Source: Apostichopus japonicus (lineage: Eukaryota > Echinodermata > Holothuroidea > Aspidochirotida > Stichopodidae). Taken from it: a DNA stretch of 64,000 nt. The notes beneath the pieces were generated by a model. It was not told the DNA's origin, did no database searches, and saw only the letters and a program-made list of their open reading frames with translations. This document shows, in pieces, positions 37,801 through 50,584 of the stretch. The number at the start of each line of letters is the position of its first letter. Position 1 is the first letter of the stretch. Location: assembly GCF_037975245.1 (NCBI RefSeq), contig NC_092582.1:8496501-8560500 (forward strand), in the 5' to 3' direction. The translations under genes were made by a program, and so were the position numbers.

Positions 37801-40800
37801 AAACCGAGACCGATACCCTTAATCTTTGACCGGTATTGAATTGAAACAAATCTTACAGTTCGACTATCCCAGCTAGAGATTCAATCCAGGCATTTCAAAT
37901 TTTTGCAGATGATGATTTCAACTCCGAAGACAACACCCTGGAAGAGGTCAAGGCAAGCCTTCGAGAACTTCTGGAAGATTTCCATGATGGAATTCTGTTA
38001 GAGGACTTACAATCTGCGTACGAGGTACTGTAGATATCAATGTTTAACTGTTTTGTCCATGTTCCAGCTTTTATGGTTTAATATCTGCATTTTAAGGTAC
38101 ATAACATTCATGAGCTTTGCTTCGCCTTGCTGGTAACAGTGATATTCGTTATTGATAAACTGCAGTCCGATCAGCTATTTTTTCTTAGTTTCTCAAACGT
38201 CTTTTTATTATTTCGCTGGATAGTCTGGCTCCCCTAAATTATTCCTAAAACATAGTAGATGGTTCAATTAGACCTATAAATTGCTAAGAGGAGAACATAC
38301 CATACACTGAAATACTCACTGAAGTTTGAGCATGAGTGACCGTTATCGAACTCTCTAGCTAATTAGCTACAGTAGCAATAGTAACAACCTTTGTACACAT
38401 CTTCCCAGTGGGCTCTCCTTTGTTGATTTACGTGTATCGTTACAAATGTAGGTTAAGAGAGTAGTGATTCATCACCTACCTGGGTAATAAAGATAATCAG
38501 TATTATGTGTTTATTATAAGCGAGCCGATCACGGTAAACGTAGAGTTCGAAAGGGTACAAAAGTATACTATGTAAAACACTAGGAACCGTGCGTAACATA
38601 TATTTAATCAACATTCCTTGTAACACTTGGCCAACCCATCCAGCCTTCCCCACCAGCGAGCAAGGGCTCGCCAACAGGGAAAATGCATGAGTGAACATAA
38701 AGATTAACTATTGTTACAAAATAAAGTGCATCATTCCTATATATATAGTCTTAGCATTTGGGATATACAAATGAGGGATAAAGGTTAAGGGTGTGAGTTA
38801 ACTTTACAATTGAATACAGTCGTTTGTTATTTTATTAAAAATATAGTGGGCCATCAGTCTTTATTATAAGATGTTACAATAGATAATAACTGGTCAACAA
38901 ATGTACTAGATATCATCAGCATTCTTTGTTGAGAACAAAGATTTATGTTCAGAGAAAATAGGACCATTTACTTGAAAACAAATCCACCATCCTTACTTTC
39001 CTGTCTGATATATATGATTAATATATGAGGTATGAAAGATATTCATGATGCATAATTGCAAATTGCTCACCAATTATCTACATATAAATATGATCATACT
39101 ATCACATTCTCTTACACAGGCTCATTAGTGGATAAGCAGTTTGCTAACAGTTTTGGTTTATTTTTATTTTGATCATATTTATCATGGTAGACTACTTTAC
39201 CCTAACCATTTCATTCCCAGAATAATAAAACCACATTCTGCAGGCTAAATTTCATTCATTTACAATGTATCGTTAGTAGCCACAAGGGTTATTAAGGGTC
39301 CTAGTCCCCCAGAACATTTGTCTGAACCCCAGGAAATGTTGTCAGAAAATTGTTTTGACTGAAGAATATTGTTTCTGTCTGCTCTTAGAAGAGTATTGGG
39401 CTCACCTTGAAAAAGAACTTTAGCTACGCCCATTGGATATTGTTCATATGGATGGTGTACATTTAAATCACTGGTCAGTGTCTTATAAATTTATACTCTA
39501 GATATAGTCAACAATCTAGGCTGAGGATAAATCTATGTTTTTGTTGACTAAAAGAAATTTTCCTTTTCAGAGAAAGTACTCAAGAATCCTTCCACTGCAG
39601 AGACTAGGTTTCCACGATATTGATTCTTTAGTTCTCCTAATTCCTGATGTTGTTAAAGTAGTTTACAAAGGTCATGGTGAGTACAGAAACTGTCCTCTGA
39701 TGTCTTCTCCTGTGGAAAGTTCTTGAATACGTCTCCCAATACTGTTCTTCATGCCTCAACATAATATAAAACATACAAGGCAAAGTTTGATGGTCATCAC
39801 GTTGTCGGAGAAGACCAAATTTCTGTTCGGACGACCAAAATCACCTTTGGAGGTTGTCCAGCAGATCACTAGTTGTTTTTATCAACGTCAGATTGCATTG
39901 TAACTAGATACCCCCAAAATAGGCAGAAAAAAATTCTCAAAAAATCGCCCGGACATACTCCCCTTCTACATGATCGAGTGTCATCATCAGGCCTATGGCT
40001 GTCCATTTAACTGAAAAAGGATTTGAGAATAGTTTTTATTGAAGAAGACATTTTTGAAATTTAGTAGTAATGTTCCACTTTTCACAAGATCAGGTTTGTG
40101 ATCTGAAGCTATATTTCAAGATAATAAACTTATTCAGAATATCATTAGTGTCACAATACTGTGTTGGATATATCGGTGTCAGACATAGCCATCGTAGTAA
40201 GTCTGATAGTGTAAGACAAATCTGGAAGAGTACTGGATATTCAAAAAGCAACTTTAGAAAAAAAAAAACATTCTGTAAGGATTATGGACTAAAACAATGT
40301 TTTGTGAGAAATAAAAAAAAAGGGTGTTTTTAATGTCAGTCTGAGAAAGTAATTTCAATCTGATCTACAAGGCTGACAAGATGGGGGGGAGGGGGGCAGA
40401 TGGGACTATAGCCCCTGAGTTTGGGGTGAATTAGGGGGCCTGGGCAAAAGAATAATGTATTCTAGTATGCCCATGAATGTACCATATGAAGAAGTCACAT
40501 CAACAGATGGGGGGGGGGGAGGTTGGCCTTGGTGACATTATTGTCCCTGTGATCTGGCTCTGGAGATCCCCTGCTGATGTACACATGTGAATAATAATTA
40601 ATTATCTGGTGTTTGAGGAGACCCAATTCCAATAATCTCATGATTCATTTCAACAGGAAAAGTCTATGCCTTTGCTGAGAGAGAAACTCAAGGCATCCCT
40701 AAGGTATGTTTCATCAGTCTTTGTATATTACAGGTTCAATGGTTTCTTCAGCTATGCTTTACATGATTGTAACAAATAAGAAAGCCTTTTTGCTTTGAAG

Positions 40801-43800
40801 ACAAACAAGTAATTGTTTATTACACCAGTACCTCCCATATCTTAGTTCCTGTATGATGTTGCGGGTGACTGTACTCAATTACTGGTTAACTGCACAACAG
40901 ACTGCAGGAGAGGCTTTCTTGCCTTGCAGCCTATTAAAAGTACATCACTACATTTAATTAAGGCCTTAAGGCTATGGCTGTAATGTGTTCATCTGTAGTC
41001 CAAACCTATCAATGTGCAACCTGAGCAAATGTACAAACATTTGTATCTTGAATATTTAGTATATTTCACTATAGAACAGTTACACCAGCCTGTAGCTTAG
41101 GCCCATTTGCATTTTGAACCAATGCAGCCAGATTATGGAACAAGATTTGCAATAGTTTTGATGTATTAACCAAGTATGTACTAATCCTGAGAGACTGTTC
41201 ATGTGATGTGTGTATGATACTTGGAAACATATTTGGTGACATTTCTTGTTATTATCTGTTTGGTTCAGATTTCAGAAAGCAAACCTGTCACCAACTAACT
41301 GCCTCTCTGTATTTTTTCTTTTTCATTTTTTTCACAGTATGATTCCAAGATGGCTATTCTCTGTTCCTTACCTCAAGATGCGGTTGGCTTCGGGTACAAG
41401 TACAGAGATTCAGAGATGCCTCTTCTAGACCAGTATTTTGAAGTCTACGTGTCTTCAGTCTGTACTCCTCATAAAATGACCATTCAGCTCAGAAATAAGG
41501 AACAGAATACAGCCCTGGAGGAGCTCATGGATGACTTAGAGTGAGTAACAGCATTCTCTTGTCAGAGCTACAGAGAAAATTAATAAAATATTAAAACTAT
41601 CTTGAATATTAGTTGCTTGTATGATTTGGGTTTCCGATTTCATCAGTGCTATGGGTGAGTGGATTAAGGCATTAGTAGCAATGCATCCTGGGATCTGAGA
41701 GACTGCTGTTCTGAGCCCTGGATGGCTAAACATGGGGATTTTCATTCAAAAGATATCTACAATTTTCTCAAACGACTAAAATTGTAAATTTGATAACCAC
41801 CTGACGTGAAGTGGAAGCTCTCCTACTAGATGCGAATTTTACTGCTTTACATCTGAAAAAGCAACTTCTAAACCCATCAGTAATTTGGAGTGTCGGATAT
41901 TTTTTAAATGCTGAAGAGTTGGATCTAATGCTTCTTATTTGCTTACACACACTTATAATATCAAAGAGACCAATATTGTTATGATCCATTGATTATGAAA
42001 GAGGTGGAACTCAAGGCATTCATATTCTTAATTATTGGACTTTATTTCACATCAGCACATGTCAATCTATGAATAGCTTAAGCTGTTTCCTCTTGGTTTC
42101 AATGAACTAATAAATACAATGACAATATTTGACTGTAAACATGGTTTACCTCCTCCCTTCTTACATTTAGGGCCATCTACAAATACCCAGAAGGTGAACG
42201 TTACTTCTTCCCAACCTCCATGATCGCTGTGAATCAGCTATGCTGTGCCTTATATCTTGAAGATAACAACTGGCATCGAGCCATCATTACCGGTGTCATT
42301 GATAATGACTTTGTTGAGGTATCATCTATCTTCAAAATTTGCCTATTTGTCATTTTGCTTTTTATTTTAAAATCTTTCAAAAATCTAAATGCAATTTTTT
42401 TCGTAAAGAGATGGTCAGCAAGTTTTCTAACTGATTATTACTGAAGTAAAGATTTCAATTCATAACACTCAGACACCTTTATAGATATTTTTCACTATTA
42501 AGTGAAGATTAATGCAAAATGAATTCATGAACTTTTCAGATTTTTTTCATTGGATCTTCAATGTTGTTGGCTGAACATATTTCATTATTTGAACTAAAAG
42601 TACACATGTTTAAAGACAAATTGAGAAATTGAAAAGTTTTCTATTTTTATTTCACTATTAATTTGAAATGAAGCAATTTTAACCAAGCTAACAAGAAACA
42701 GTATTATGGAATTTAGTATCGTACAGCATCAACATATTTATGAAAGTCAACTTAATAAAAATCTGTTTCAGTTATGTTAAGCTTTTGTAATCCCAGATTA
42801 ACACTTGCAACATATTTCCAAACAAGTTTCCACTTTTCTTAATATCTTTAAGGAAAGAAGGCTCATGTGCAAGGGTAGAAAGTTTTTCCTGTTTTTTATC
42901 GTCGTTTTCCTTTCATACCCTGTTACTGCACGTTTTTTTCCTTCTTTATGTTTCTTTATTCATTTTTGAAACAGGTGAATTACATTGACTATGGCAGTAC
43001 TCTTCAAGTTCCAAAGTCTTGCCTTAGGCTACTGAAGTAAGTTGGTGAAAACTATTCAAATTTTTGTAAAATGTGACAGAATGCTAGGCAAGCAAACTTA
43101 AATGTTGTTCACCAGTTTAAGAGTGTTGTATGTTTCTGAATTCAACAGTTGCTACTGACAGCATATTGTAAAAATATGCACCAAAATTGATCGGAAGTTT
43201 AGAAATGTTTGGACTTCATAATCACGGTGTGACACGATACTTTGGAGAAACCAGTGGTTCACTAACAGATACAAAATACCTTAACTTTTTGGTGGTTTTA
43301 GTGTAGTTTTTCTTACTAGTAGATGTTTTTATGATTTCTTTGGCAATTAGTATATTGCCTTAAATGTGATGTGTTATATTGCTAACTACATGTACCACTA
43401 ACTCCTGTCACTAATTCCTGTTTCATTACCATCTTTCCTCTTTAGAGCTTGTTTTCTTAAACTTCCAGCAGCCGCTTTAGACGCCAAGCTTGCCAATGTG
43501 GAACCTTTAGAGGTACGATACAGATGTAAATCACACATTCCTGTATTCATTACTAGAAATAATATATGACAACCAGTAATACACACAAATGTTGGTGTTG
43601 GATTTTTGTTAAGCTTAGAACAGTTGCTGATTCTTATCCTATCAATAATTCAGATCTTATCCATAAATTAAAACATTTTCTGTTGATATTTCAGGATAAA
43701 TGGTCTTCTGCCTCACGGGATAGACTCTTAGAGCTGACTTCAGAGAAGCCACTCATTGCATACTGCACAGAGATTAAGGTAAGACCCTCACCAGAAATAT

Positions 43801-46800
43801 AAGATAGGGTACATCCTAACTGAAAATGAATTGGAATATTCCGATATGATTCTCCAGACATCCATTCTTTCCTACATCTTTATATATGTTGTTAGAAACA
43901 AATAGTTCCCAGTCATTAAATCTAAATTAACATCTAGAATATTGTCTTAATTCTTATTTTATTATGATTATGGTTCCTTATCTATACTACGTCTCGTTAG
44001 CCATCTTAGAAATACGGCAAAGCTTTCTTGTGTAAAAAAGTATATTAGTCATGAATCTAATACCTTCAGTGCTATATATAAAATCTGCCTTTCATCAAAG
44101 AAATTGTATAGCCCCATATTCGATCTCTGCTTTGGACCGCACACAAGATCCATAACTGTTGGAGTAGGCGCACTGCACTCTACAGCTCACATCAAGTTCA
44201 CATCATGCATCATGTTCCAACTTATCCCCCACCCCCTTTTTTTTTAAAGTTTCTAAATAAAATAAAATGAGAGAAACATTAAGATTTTTTAGGGAAATGA
44301 TAGAAATATAAGTCATGGATAGTGTCAACCCAAAGTTTTGTCTCAAATGGTTTTAAACCAATTGCGACAGGTTGTGCTAAAATCATGTAATTGTGCATTC
44401 AAAAATATATCTTTAAATGCACAAGTACAAATGTCTACAACTTCCTTTCTAATTATGTAATTCAGCTGATCATCTTAATTCTTTTCATCTCAATTTTCAG
44501 AATAAAGTTCTTTCACTTTTCCTATGTGACACAACAACGGAAAGTGACATCCACATTAATGACTTGTTGGTACAAGAAGAGTATGCCAGATTCGCCATTC
44601 CAACAACACCTCAGGTAGTTCACAGGTTAAACTTGCTATTGAAATAAAAGTGTAATCATTGCTAGTTTTATTCAACTAAATCATTGGCTTAAAATAACAA
44701 ACAGTTTGAAGTCACTTATTCATTTGCTTCCCAATTATCCTGAACTGAAGGCAGTGATCACCATAGTACCTTAGCAAGGCTGTGGTGTCTTAGAAGCAAT
44801 CAAACCTATCATCTGCAATATTGTTGGATTAAGCCCAGGCAGGCTAAAGTAAGGTGGTTTTGTAATCCAGAAGTGATTCACAGCTTTCCCCATCTGAAAC
44901 GGTCTTGTAAATGATAAAAACTTCAAGATGAAATAAATCTGTAAGTTGAATAGCCACCTGTAATGTGAAGTGTAAGTTACAAGCCATTTGGTGTCTCCCA
45001 TTAGCACTTGTGACTTCTTTAAGTGGTACAATAACTTCCTTCCATACAGATATTTAGTGTACTGTCCTTATAGATCAGGGTTGACTCCAATTTTTCATAG
45101 AGGGAGAAATTTTACTTTAACCTCAAATTCATTTTCGGATCATTTAGACCCAAAATTTTATCCTGCCCGATTTTTGGGGCACGGGCCAAAATTTTAGACT
45201 TGCAATACCTCCACAACCTTAAATTGGAAAGTATACCCTTGGACTACACTTGAAAGACAGTTGTTGGATAATAGCTGGTAAATTTTGTGATATTGGGTGT
45301 TGACATACAACACTTTAATATTCCACTTAACGAGGAACCATAGTGCCTGTTGGGCTCTTGTTCTTTCTAATTTGCCAGTAAAACAAAGAGAAAAGAGCTC
45401 AATGACAACCAGTTACCTCTTTTTATTGTTTATTTATTTTACAGACTCCTAGTCAAGGTAGTGAAGGAACATTTCAAAACATTTCTGGATTTGATCCATC
45501 GGACTTTGTGACCACCGTTGAACAGATTCCTGGCTTGGACCAGGTCTCTGAAGGAAGCCATGATGAATATCCTAATGAGATATATCCCACTGATGGAGAT
45601 GCCTCTGGGATAGCATTCCACCAAGGTTTGTTTATTCAGTGAATTAATCTTATAGGTTCTTATTGTGGTCACATCCATTACTTAAATATTAGATGGGCCA
45701 AATTTATGTTATAAATGTAAGAAATAAAGACCAACTTTAACCAGCCATGACCTGAACTATGAACTTCCCAGATGATAGTTTTTTTCAGTGTTCTTCGCAG
45801 TGGCTTGTAATGTTTGTTATGTTATTCTCGGAAAGAAAGAAGAGACTAAATGAACTGCTACTTCAAAAATATCATTGGAGGTAATTCTTACAACCATTTT
45901 AACAATATTGACATTAGACGGATATTGCCAACATTTGCTGATATCAAACATGCATACCGATATCAAACATGCATACTGATATCAAACATGGGTACTGATA
46001 TCAAACATGCGTACCGATATCAAACATGCGTACCGATAACAAACATGCATACCAATATCAAACATGTTTACAGATATCAAACATGCATACCAATATCAAA
46101 CATGCATACAAATATCAAACATGCATACCAATATCAAACATGCTTACCAATATCAAACATGCTTACCAATATCAAACATGCATACCGAAATATCAAACAT
46201 GCGTACAGATATCAAATATGCATACAGATATCAAACATGCGTACAGATATCAAACATGCATCCCGATATCAAACAAGCTTATCGATATCAAACATGCGTA
46301 CCGATATCAAACATGCGTACCGATATCAAACATGCGTACCGATATCAAACATGTTTACCGATATCAAAAATGCATACCGATATCAAACATGCATACCAAT
46401 ATCAATCATGTTTACCAATATGAAACATGCTTACCAATATCAAACATGCGTATCGATATCAAACATGCATACCAATATCAAACATGCGTACAGATATCAA
46501 ATATGCATACAGATATCAAACATGCGTACCGATATCAAACATGCGTCCCGATATAAAACATGCATACCGATATCAAACATGCCTACCGATATCAAACATG
46601 CCTACCGATATCAAACATGCCTACCGATATCAAACATGCATACCAATATCAAATATGCATACCGATATCAAACATGCAAACCGATATCAAACATGCGTAC
46701 CGATATAAAACATGCATACCAATATCAAATATGCATACCGATATCAAACATGCGTACTGATCTCAAACATGCGTACTGATATCAAACATGCGTACCGATA

Positions 46801-49800
46801 AGCATCTATCCAACACTGTTGGCATGTATCCATAGAGTTTCTTAACAAATCTTTAATGACAGAAATAAGAAACAGTAAGTAGTGTACTTGAAATAGTGAA
46901 TGATGTCATTGTCAAGATGCTGGCAACATTTTCTAACAAAGGCAGCATTTATAAAGGTATGTGTTATTGGTTTTGTACACTGTTAGTGACAGAGGCAGGA
47001 GACCACAAGGAAGAGGAAGAAGAAGATGAAGATAAAGAAACTCAGGAAAGAAACGAGGAAGAAGATGAAGCCATGATAGCTCAAATGAACGAAGAGTTGG
47101 AGGAGATGGGAGGAGACAGCCAAAGTGACTCAGAGGTAGAAAAATGCTTGAGAAATATCAAATGTATAAATTTGTCCATAAAGGCTTTAAGAATAGAAAA
47201 GAATGTTAAGTCACCATGTCAATAGTAGGATGCTGATGGACTGTATCTTAATGTAGTCAGGCTTGGCAGAACATAATCCTTTGGATTAGGAGCTTCACAC
47301 AAAAGGCCCTGTAAGTCCTGTCATGATAATTTCTATGGTTTGATGATATTGATTCAGCCTTGCTTCAGAGGAGTTTGCAGCTGCTGCAGCATTTCTTTTT
47401 AACATTGTGTAATTGCTGTACATAGAGGTACAATCTTGCACCAAGTAAGCTTCCTCTGTAAAAATGTGGGTGAACATAGTTAAGTTAGCCTATTCTAAAA
47501 CAAACATTTCAATGGTTGGTCTCCCAGCTATATCCTTTGTTTGACATGTCTCCATTCAGAAAATGGCTAAAGGTAAAAGGATAATGGAAATAAATACGTT
47601 AATTGAAGTCTACAAATACTGGCTGTGTCTGAAAAGGCCCATTTAATACTTAGCAAACTACGGAACATTATTCCAGATTTCACTTGTATACTATCATATA
47701 ATTACAAGTTATAGCATTAATTACACAAAGGTATTAAACAGCAAGAGTTTATGCATCTCTGCAACCTTTGAAAACTTTGCATTCAGGCTCTCAGACAAGA
47801 AACCCTAGGATTTCTAAGAAAATTGTCATAAAATGTAACATGAAATTAAAAGAATAGTCAAAAAGATGATGAATGACTAAAAAGAAAAACATCGTGAGTA
47901 TCCTGGTGAGATGTACAACAGTAGTTGACATGACACATGAAGGACAACTGAAACAACACATGTTAAGTACATGGAGACATTATTGAATGAGTTAAAGAGA
48001 ACATAAACATTGAGTCATTGTAAGCTTCTAGAGAATGTGTGCCCTTAGAACATATAAAAACTATAAAAACATAATAAAATCTTGTGTATATATCTCCTTA
48101 AAAGATTGCTAAACTTCAGATTACCAGGCCCTTTGCCTTTTGCCTTTTATATCCGAAGTTGTTCATTGTATTAGAGTACTCCAATAAAATAAGTAAACTA
48201 TCTCCAATATTTTCATTTTCTCAGGATATGGAAGAGATTGAGGAAAATAATCTAAATTTAGAAGACATTTTGTTAACTATGAAATTCTTGGAAGGCAGAA
48301 GGTATGTCAAATTTATTTTGTCTTTCCTTTCATCTCTCTTGTAATTGTATTAAGATATAGTTCACAATCTTTGAACATATCTGATGCCAGATTAGTTGTT
48401 GTAGTAAACTACTCTTTACAATGTAACCATTAACATCCATGAATCAAGGGAAATGCTGTATAATGTTATCAATTAGTAATAGCAACTAACATTCTAAGAG
48501 AAGAATGAATGTTGGGTAATGTCTGCAGAATCATCTACAAATAGCCATATCAGCAGCTTCTGAAATTTATACTGATGGATCAATAACAATGGGCAATATC
48601 GGGCATTATTTTAATATATTTTATTTTCACAGAAAGCGGTTGCTAGCTGTCTTATCATCAGATGAAGGTGTCAATGCTGTTGATGATTTGGATGAAACGG
48701 AGACACTAATTAGACATTTTGAAGAAAGGAAGACAAAAATAGGGCAAAGGAAGCCAAAAGGTTTGTACGTTGCAACATAAATTGTAGAGAAAACTTTTGT
48801 CTAAGACAGTGTTTCTTAACTTATTCCACTATTTGCACCCTTAGAAATTAAAAAATACACTGCACTCCCTTTACCAGCTGTAGATGAACTTAACGTTACA
48901 GGAAATTTGTTTTTATGCCTATAGTTTTGACCCACTGCATTCCTGTTGGGCACACCCATGGTGTGTATGCACCTACAGTTAATAGAAACTGCCATTGGTC
49001 TAAGAGAAAGGGACTCTTATCTTTCCATCTTGTGTCTCTCTTTGGAATAATCTGCAGTATGTTGCTTTGTGAAAACATTTTTAAGTCGATGCTTCAATGA
49101 ATTTTGGGAATGACATGTACCAAGAAACTTGATAATTTATGATTTAGTCATCAAATTCATTTCAAGAAAGGCTTTTTTGGTTCTTTATTTCAGAACAAGA
49201 TGTCATTACATCAAAGCCAGAAGAGTTTCTCCCCATAGAAACAACCAGATCATCTCAGTTACAATCAGAACAGCCAGGTACCATTCCTGAAGCAGTCAGC
49301 AGCAATCAAGAGGTTTTGTCATCTTCCAAAGCCGAGGATGAAGAGACGAGCTTTGATGTCGACAACAGATATGGACTTGAAGAGTCTGATCTAGATATCG
49401 AAGACCAGACAACAAAGAGCAGGGATATTGATGAACCTGTAGATAATTTAGGAGAAACTTCCACAGCCAAAGTAGAACACAATGAGCATGAATTTCCAAT
49501 CTTAGAATCCCAGGAAACAGAACAATCTATTCCCGAAAAGTTGCCTTCGAAGCCAGTGGTAGATCCAGCTACACTGAAAGATCTGGGTCAGATGCTTCGC
49601 AGCTCTCTCAAAATATCTGCCGAGCCGTTTCGATCCAAGCAGACGGCGGCTATATCCCCATTCCGTAGACCTGTTGCTCATCTTCCTACATCGCCAAGTG
49701 CCTTTCTGGATAATAGAGATTCGATGCAGAATGTTAATACTGGCCAGCAGGGTAGCTACCAAACTGATAGTGTTATGGAACAGCAGATAGGCATCAATGA

Positions 49801-50584
49801 AACTTATGATCAAATGTTACCTGTCAGTGAGCAAAGTCTGTATCAACATCAAATCCAGGGCTACCAGGGACAGTACGTGACACCACCATTTGTGGAAGGA
49901 CATGAGTACTATATTGGAATGGGTAGAGGTCTTCCACTTCCTCAAACCAATCCACAGCTGAACAATCCTGGATATAGTAACACAGTTTTAAGAGAACCTC
50001 AGCTGTATGGAGAAACATTACACAATAATCCTATGAATGCCCCAGACATCCCACGGATTGAACCCACCAAAATGGATCCAGGAGTCTTGAAAAATCCTCA
50101 TATGGGATATTCAATGCCAGGAGGGGGACCTCCAAGACTGATTATGGGCGGACCTAGATTTGATGGATCCAGCAGAAATGGTATCCCTGGTATGGGATCA
50201 CAGATTGTGAGACACCAAGGTGTTCAACAGTTCTACTCAGGTGGACTGGAATTGAGGCATCCTAAACCTATGCAGCCACCTATGAGAAACCCTGCCCCAC
50301 CCATGATTCGAGGCATGAGGGTCCCAGGACCACCGAGTGTCATAAGATTCCAAAATCCTGGTGCACAAGCTTTGCCAGCTTTCCACCTCTCTGGACCGTC
50401 CAACTTCAACAGTATGGCAGGAGGTATGCCTTTTCCTCCCACAAGTGTGGACAACATGCCCAACCAGAGTCAACATGGCTTGGGAGGTATGAACAATATG
50501 TATGGTGCACCTCCACCATTTAATGTTGGTAACAGAATGTATTCCACTAGTGTAATGGGTAGAGGTATGGGAAGGGGCACTTAG
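31826..50584 (+). CDS. TDRD5: Tudor domain-containing protein 5-like LOTUS/Tudor protein, 18 coding exons
   Basis: Coding exons: 31826-32540, 33502-33884, 35123-35179, 36504-36675, 37909-38024, 39571-39676, 40657-40703, 41338-41540, 42171-42318, 42975-43036, 43446-43512, 43695-43778, 44501-44614, 45445-45625, 46993-47135, 48225-48301, 48633-48760, 49194-50584. All are GT-AG with continuous phase; total 1397 residues against about 980 in human TDRD5. Four LOTUS (OST-HTH) units are visible: 8-77 (LGFNSAQDLLLDMPDV), 145-217 (LGFQTLWEFFRAIPGV), 358-428 (MGYFSVVELVSAMPDV), 451-523 (LGFHDIDSLVLLIPDV). An extended Tudor domain spans about 535-700 with core NNWHRAIITG and VNYIDYGSTLQV (650-661). An acidic tract lies at about 819-850. 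The last exon (935-1397) is a disordered Gly/Met/Pro-rich tail ending GRGMGRGT. Family role: germ granule protein in the piRNA pathway; LOTUS binds Vasa helicase or RNA, Tudor binds dimethylarginine. TDRD7 is the main alternative; one Tudor domain favours TDRD5. Confidence 0.93.
35905..36130 (+). mobile_element. tRNA-derived SINE, third family, copy 1
   Basis: TGGCCAAGTGGCTTAAGGCG (A-box) and GGGGTTCGATCCCC (B-box) form a well-preserved tRNA-like head. The body contains CCCATCTGAAATGACTTTCT and ends near AAAGTTGTAAATTGTGAC. It lies in TDRD5 intron 4. Diverged relatives occur at about 41645-41830 and 44775-44990. Confidence 0.82.
37422..37736. mobile_element. MITE family 2, copy B (uninterrupted)
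   Basis: It starts GGTAGGCATAGGAGG followed by G-rich sequence and ends after TCGTTACAGCTCCCCCAAAT. It shares GAATTTTTCGGGCACCTAC and GTAATGATGTAGCTAAAGG with the other copies. It lacks the nested element and reads GAACATTAAACTG at that position. It lies in TDRD5 intron 5. Confidence 0.7.
39113..39180 (+). repeat. dispersed repeat segment, copy 2
   Basis: It shares TTACACAGGCTC, AGTGGATAAGCAGTTTGC and TAACAGTTTT with 12303-12370. It lies in TDRD5 intron 6. Confidence 0.55.
39789..39960 (-). mobile_element. fragment related to the GTCGGACAACC MITE
   Basis: In reverse complement, GGACAACCTCCAAAGG and GATTTTGGTCGTCCG parallel the right half of the element at 21293-21580. It lies in TDRD5 intron 7. 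Ends are not defined. Confidence 0.45.
41645..41830 (+). mobile_element. diverged SINE, third family, copy 2
   Basis: TGGGTGAGTGGATTAAGGCA resembles the A-box region, and the body ends with GATAACCACCTGACGTGAAG, paralleling the 36-kb copy. The B-box is degraded. It lies in TDRD5 intron 9. Confidence 0.5.
44775..44990 (+). mobile_element. diverged SINE, third family, copy 3
   Basis: CCCATCTGAAACGGTCTTGT and GAATAGCCACCTGTAATGTG parallel the 36-kb SINE body, but the tRNA-like head is badly decayed. It lies in TDRD5 intron 13. Confidence 0.5.
45940..46802. repeat. 19-bp minisatellite, roughly 45 copies, in TDRD5 intron 14
   Basis: The unit is CGATATCAAACATGCGTAC (19 bp) with variants at the C/A/T before GATATC or AATATC and at GCGTAC/GCATAC/GCTTAC. 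Because 19 is not a multiple of three and the unit lacks stop codons on +, all three + frames stay open. This produces apparent proteins with a 19-residue period. The array ends about 190 bp before exon 15. Confidence 0.95.

Noticed and set aside
45850-46779. 309-codon open frame rich in DIKHAYRYQTC-type repeats
   Set aside because: It is a translation of the 19-bp minisatellite in a TDRD5 intron. All three + frames are open for the same reason, and splice phase joins exon 14 to exon 15 without it.
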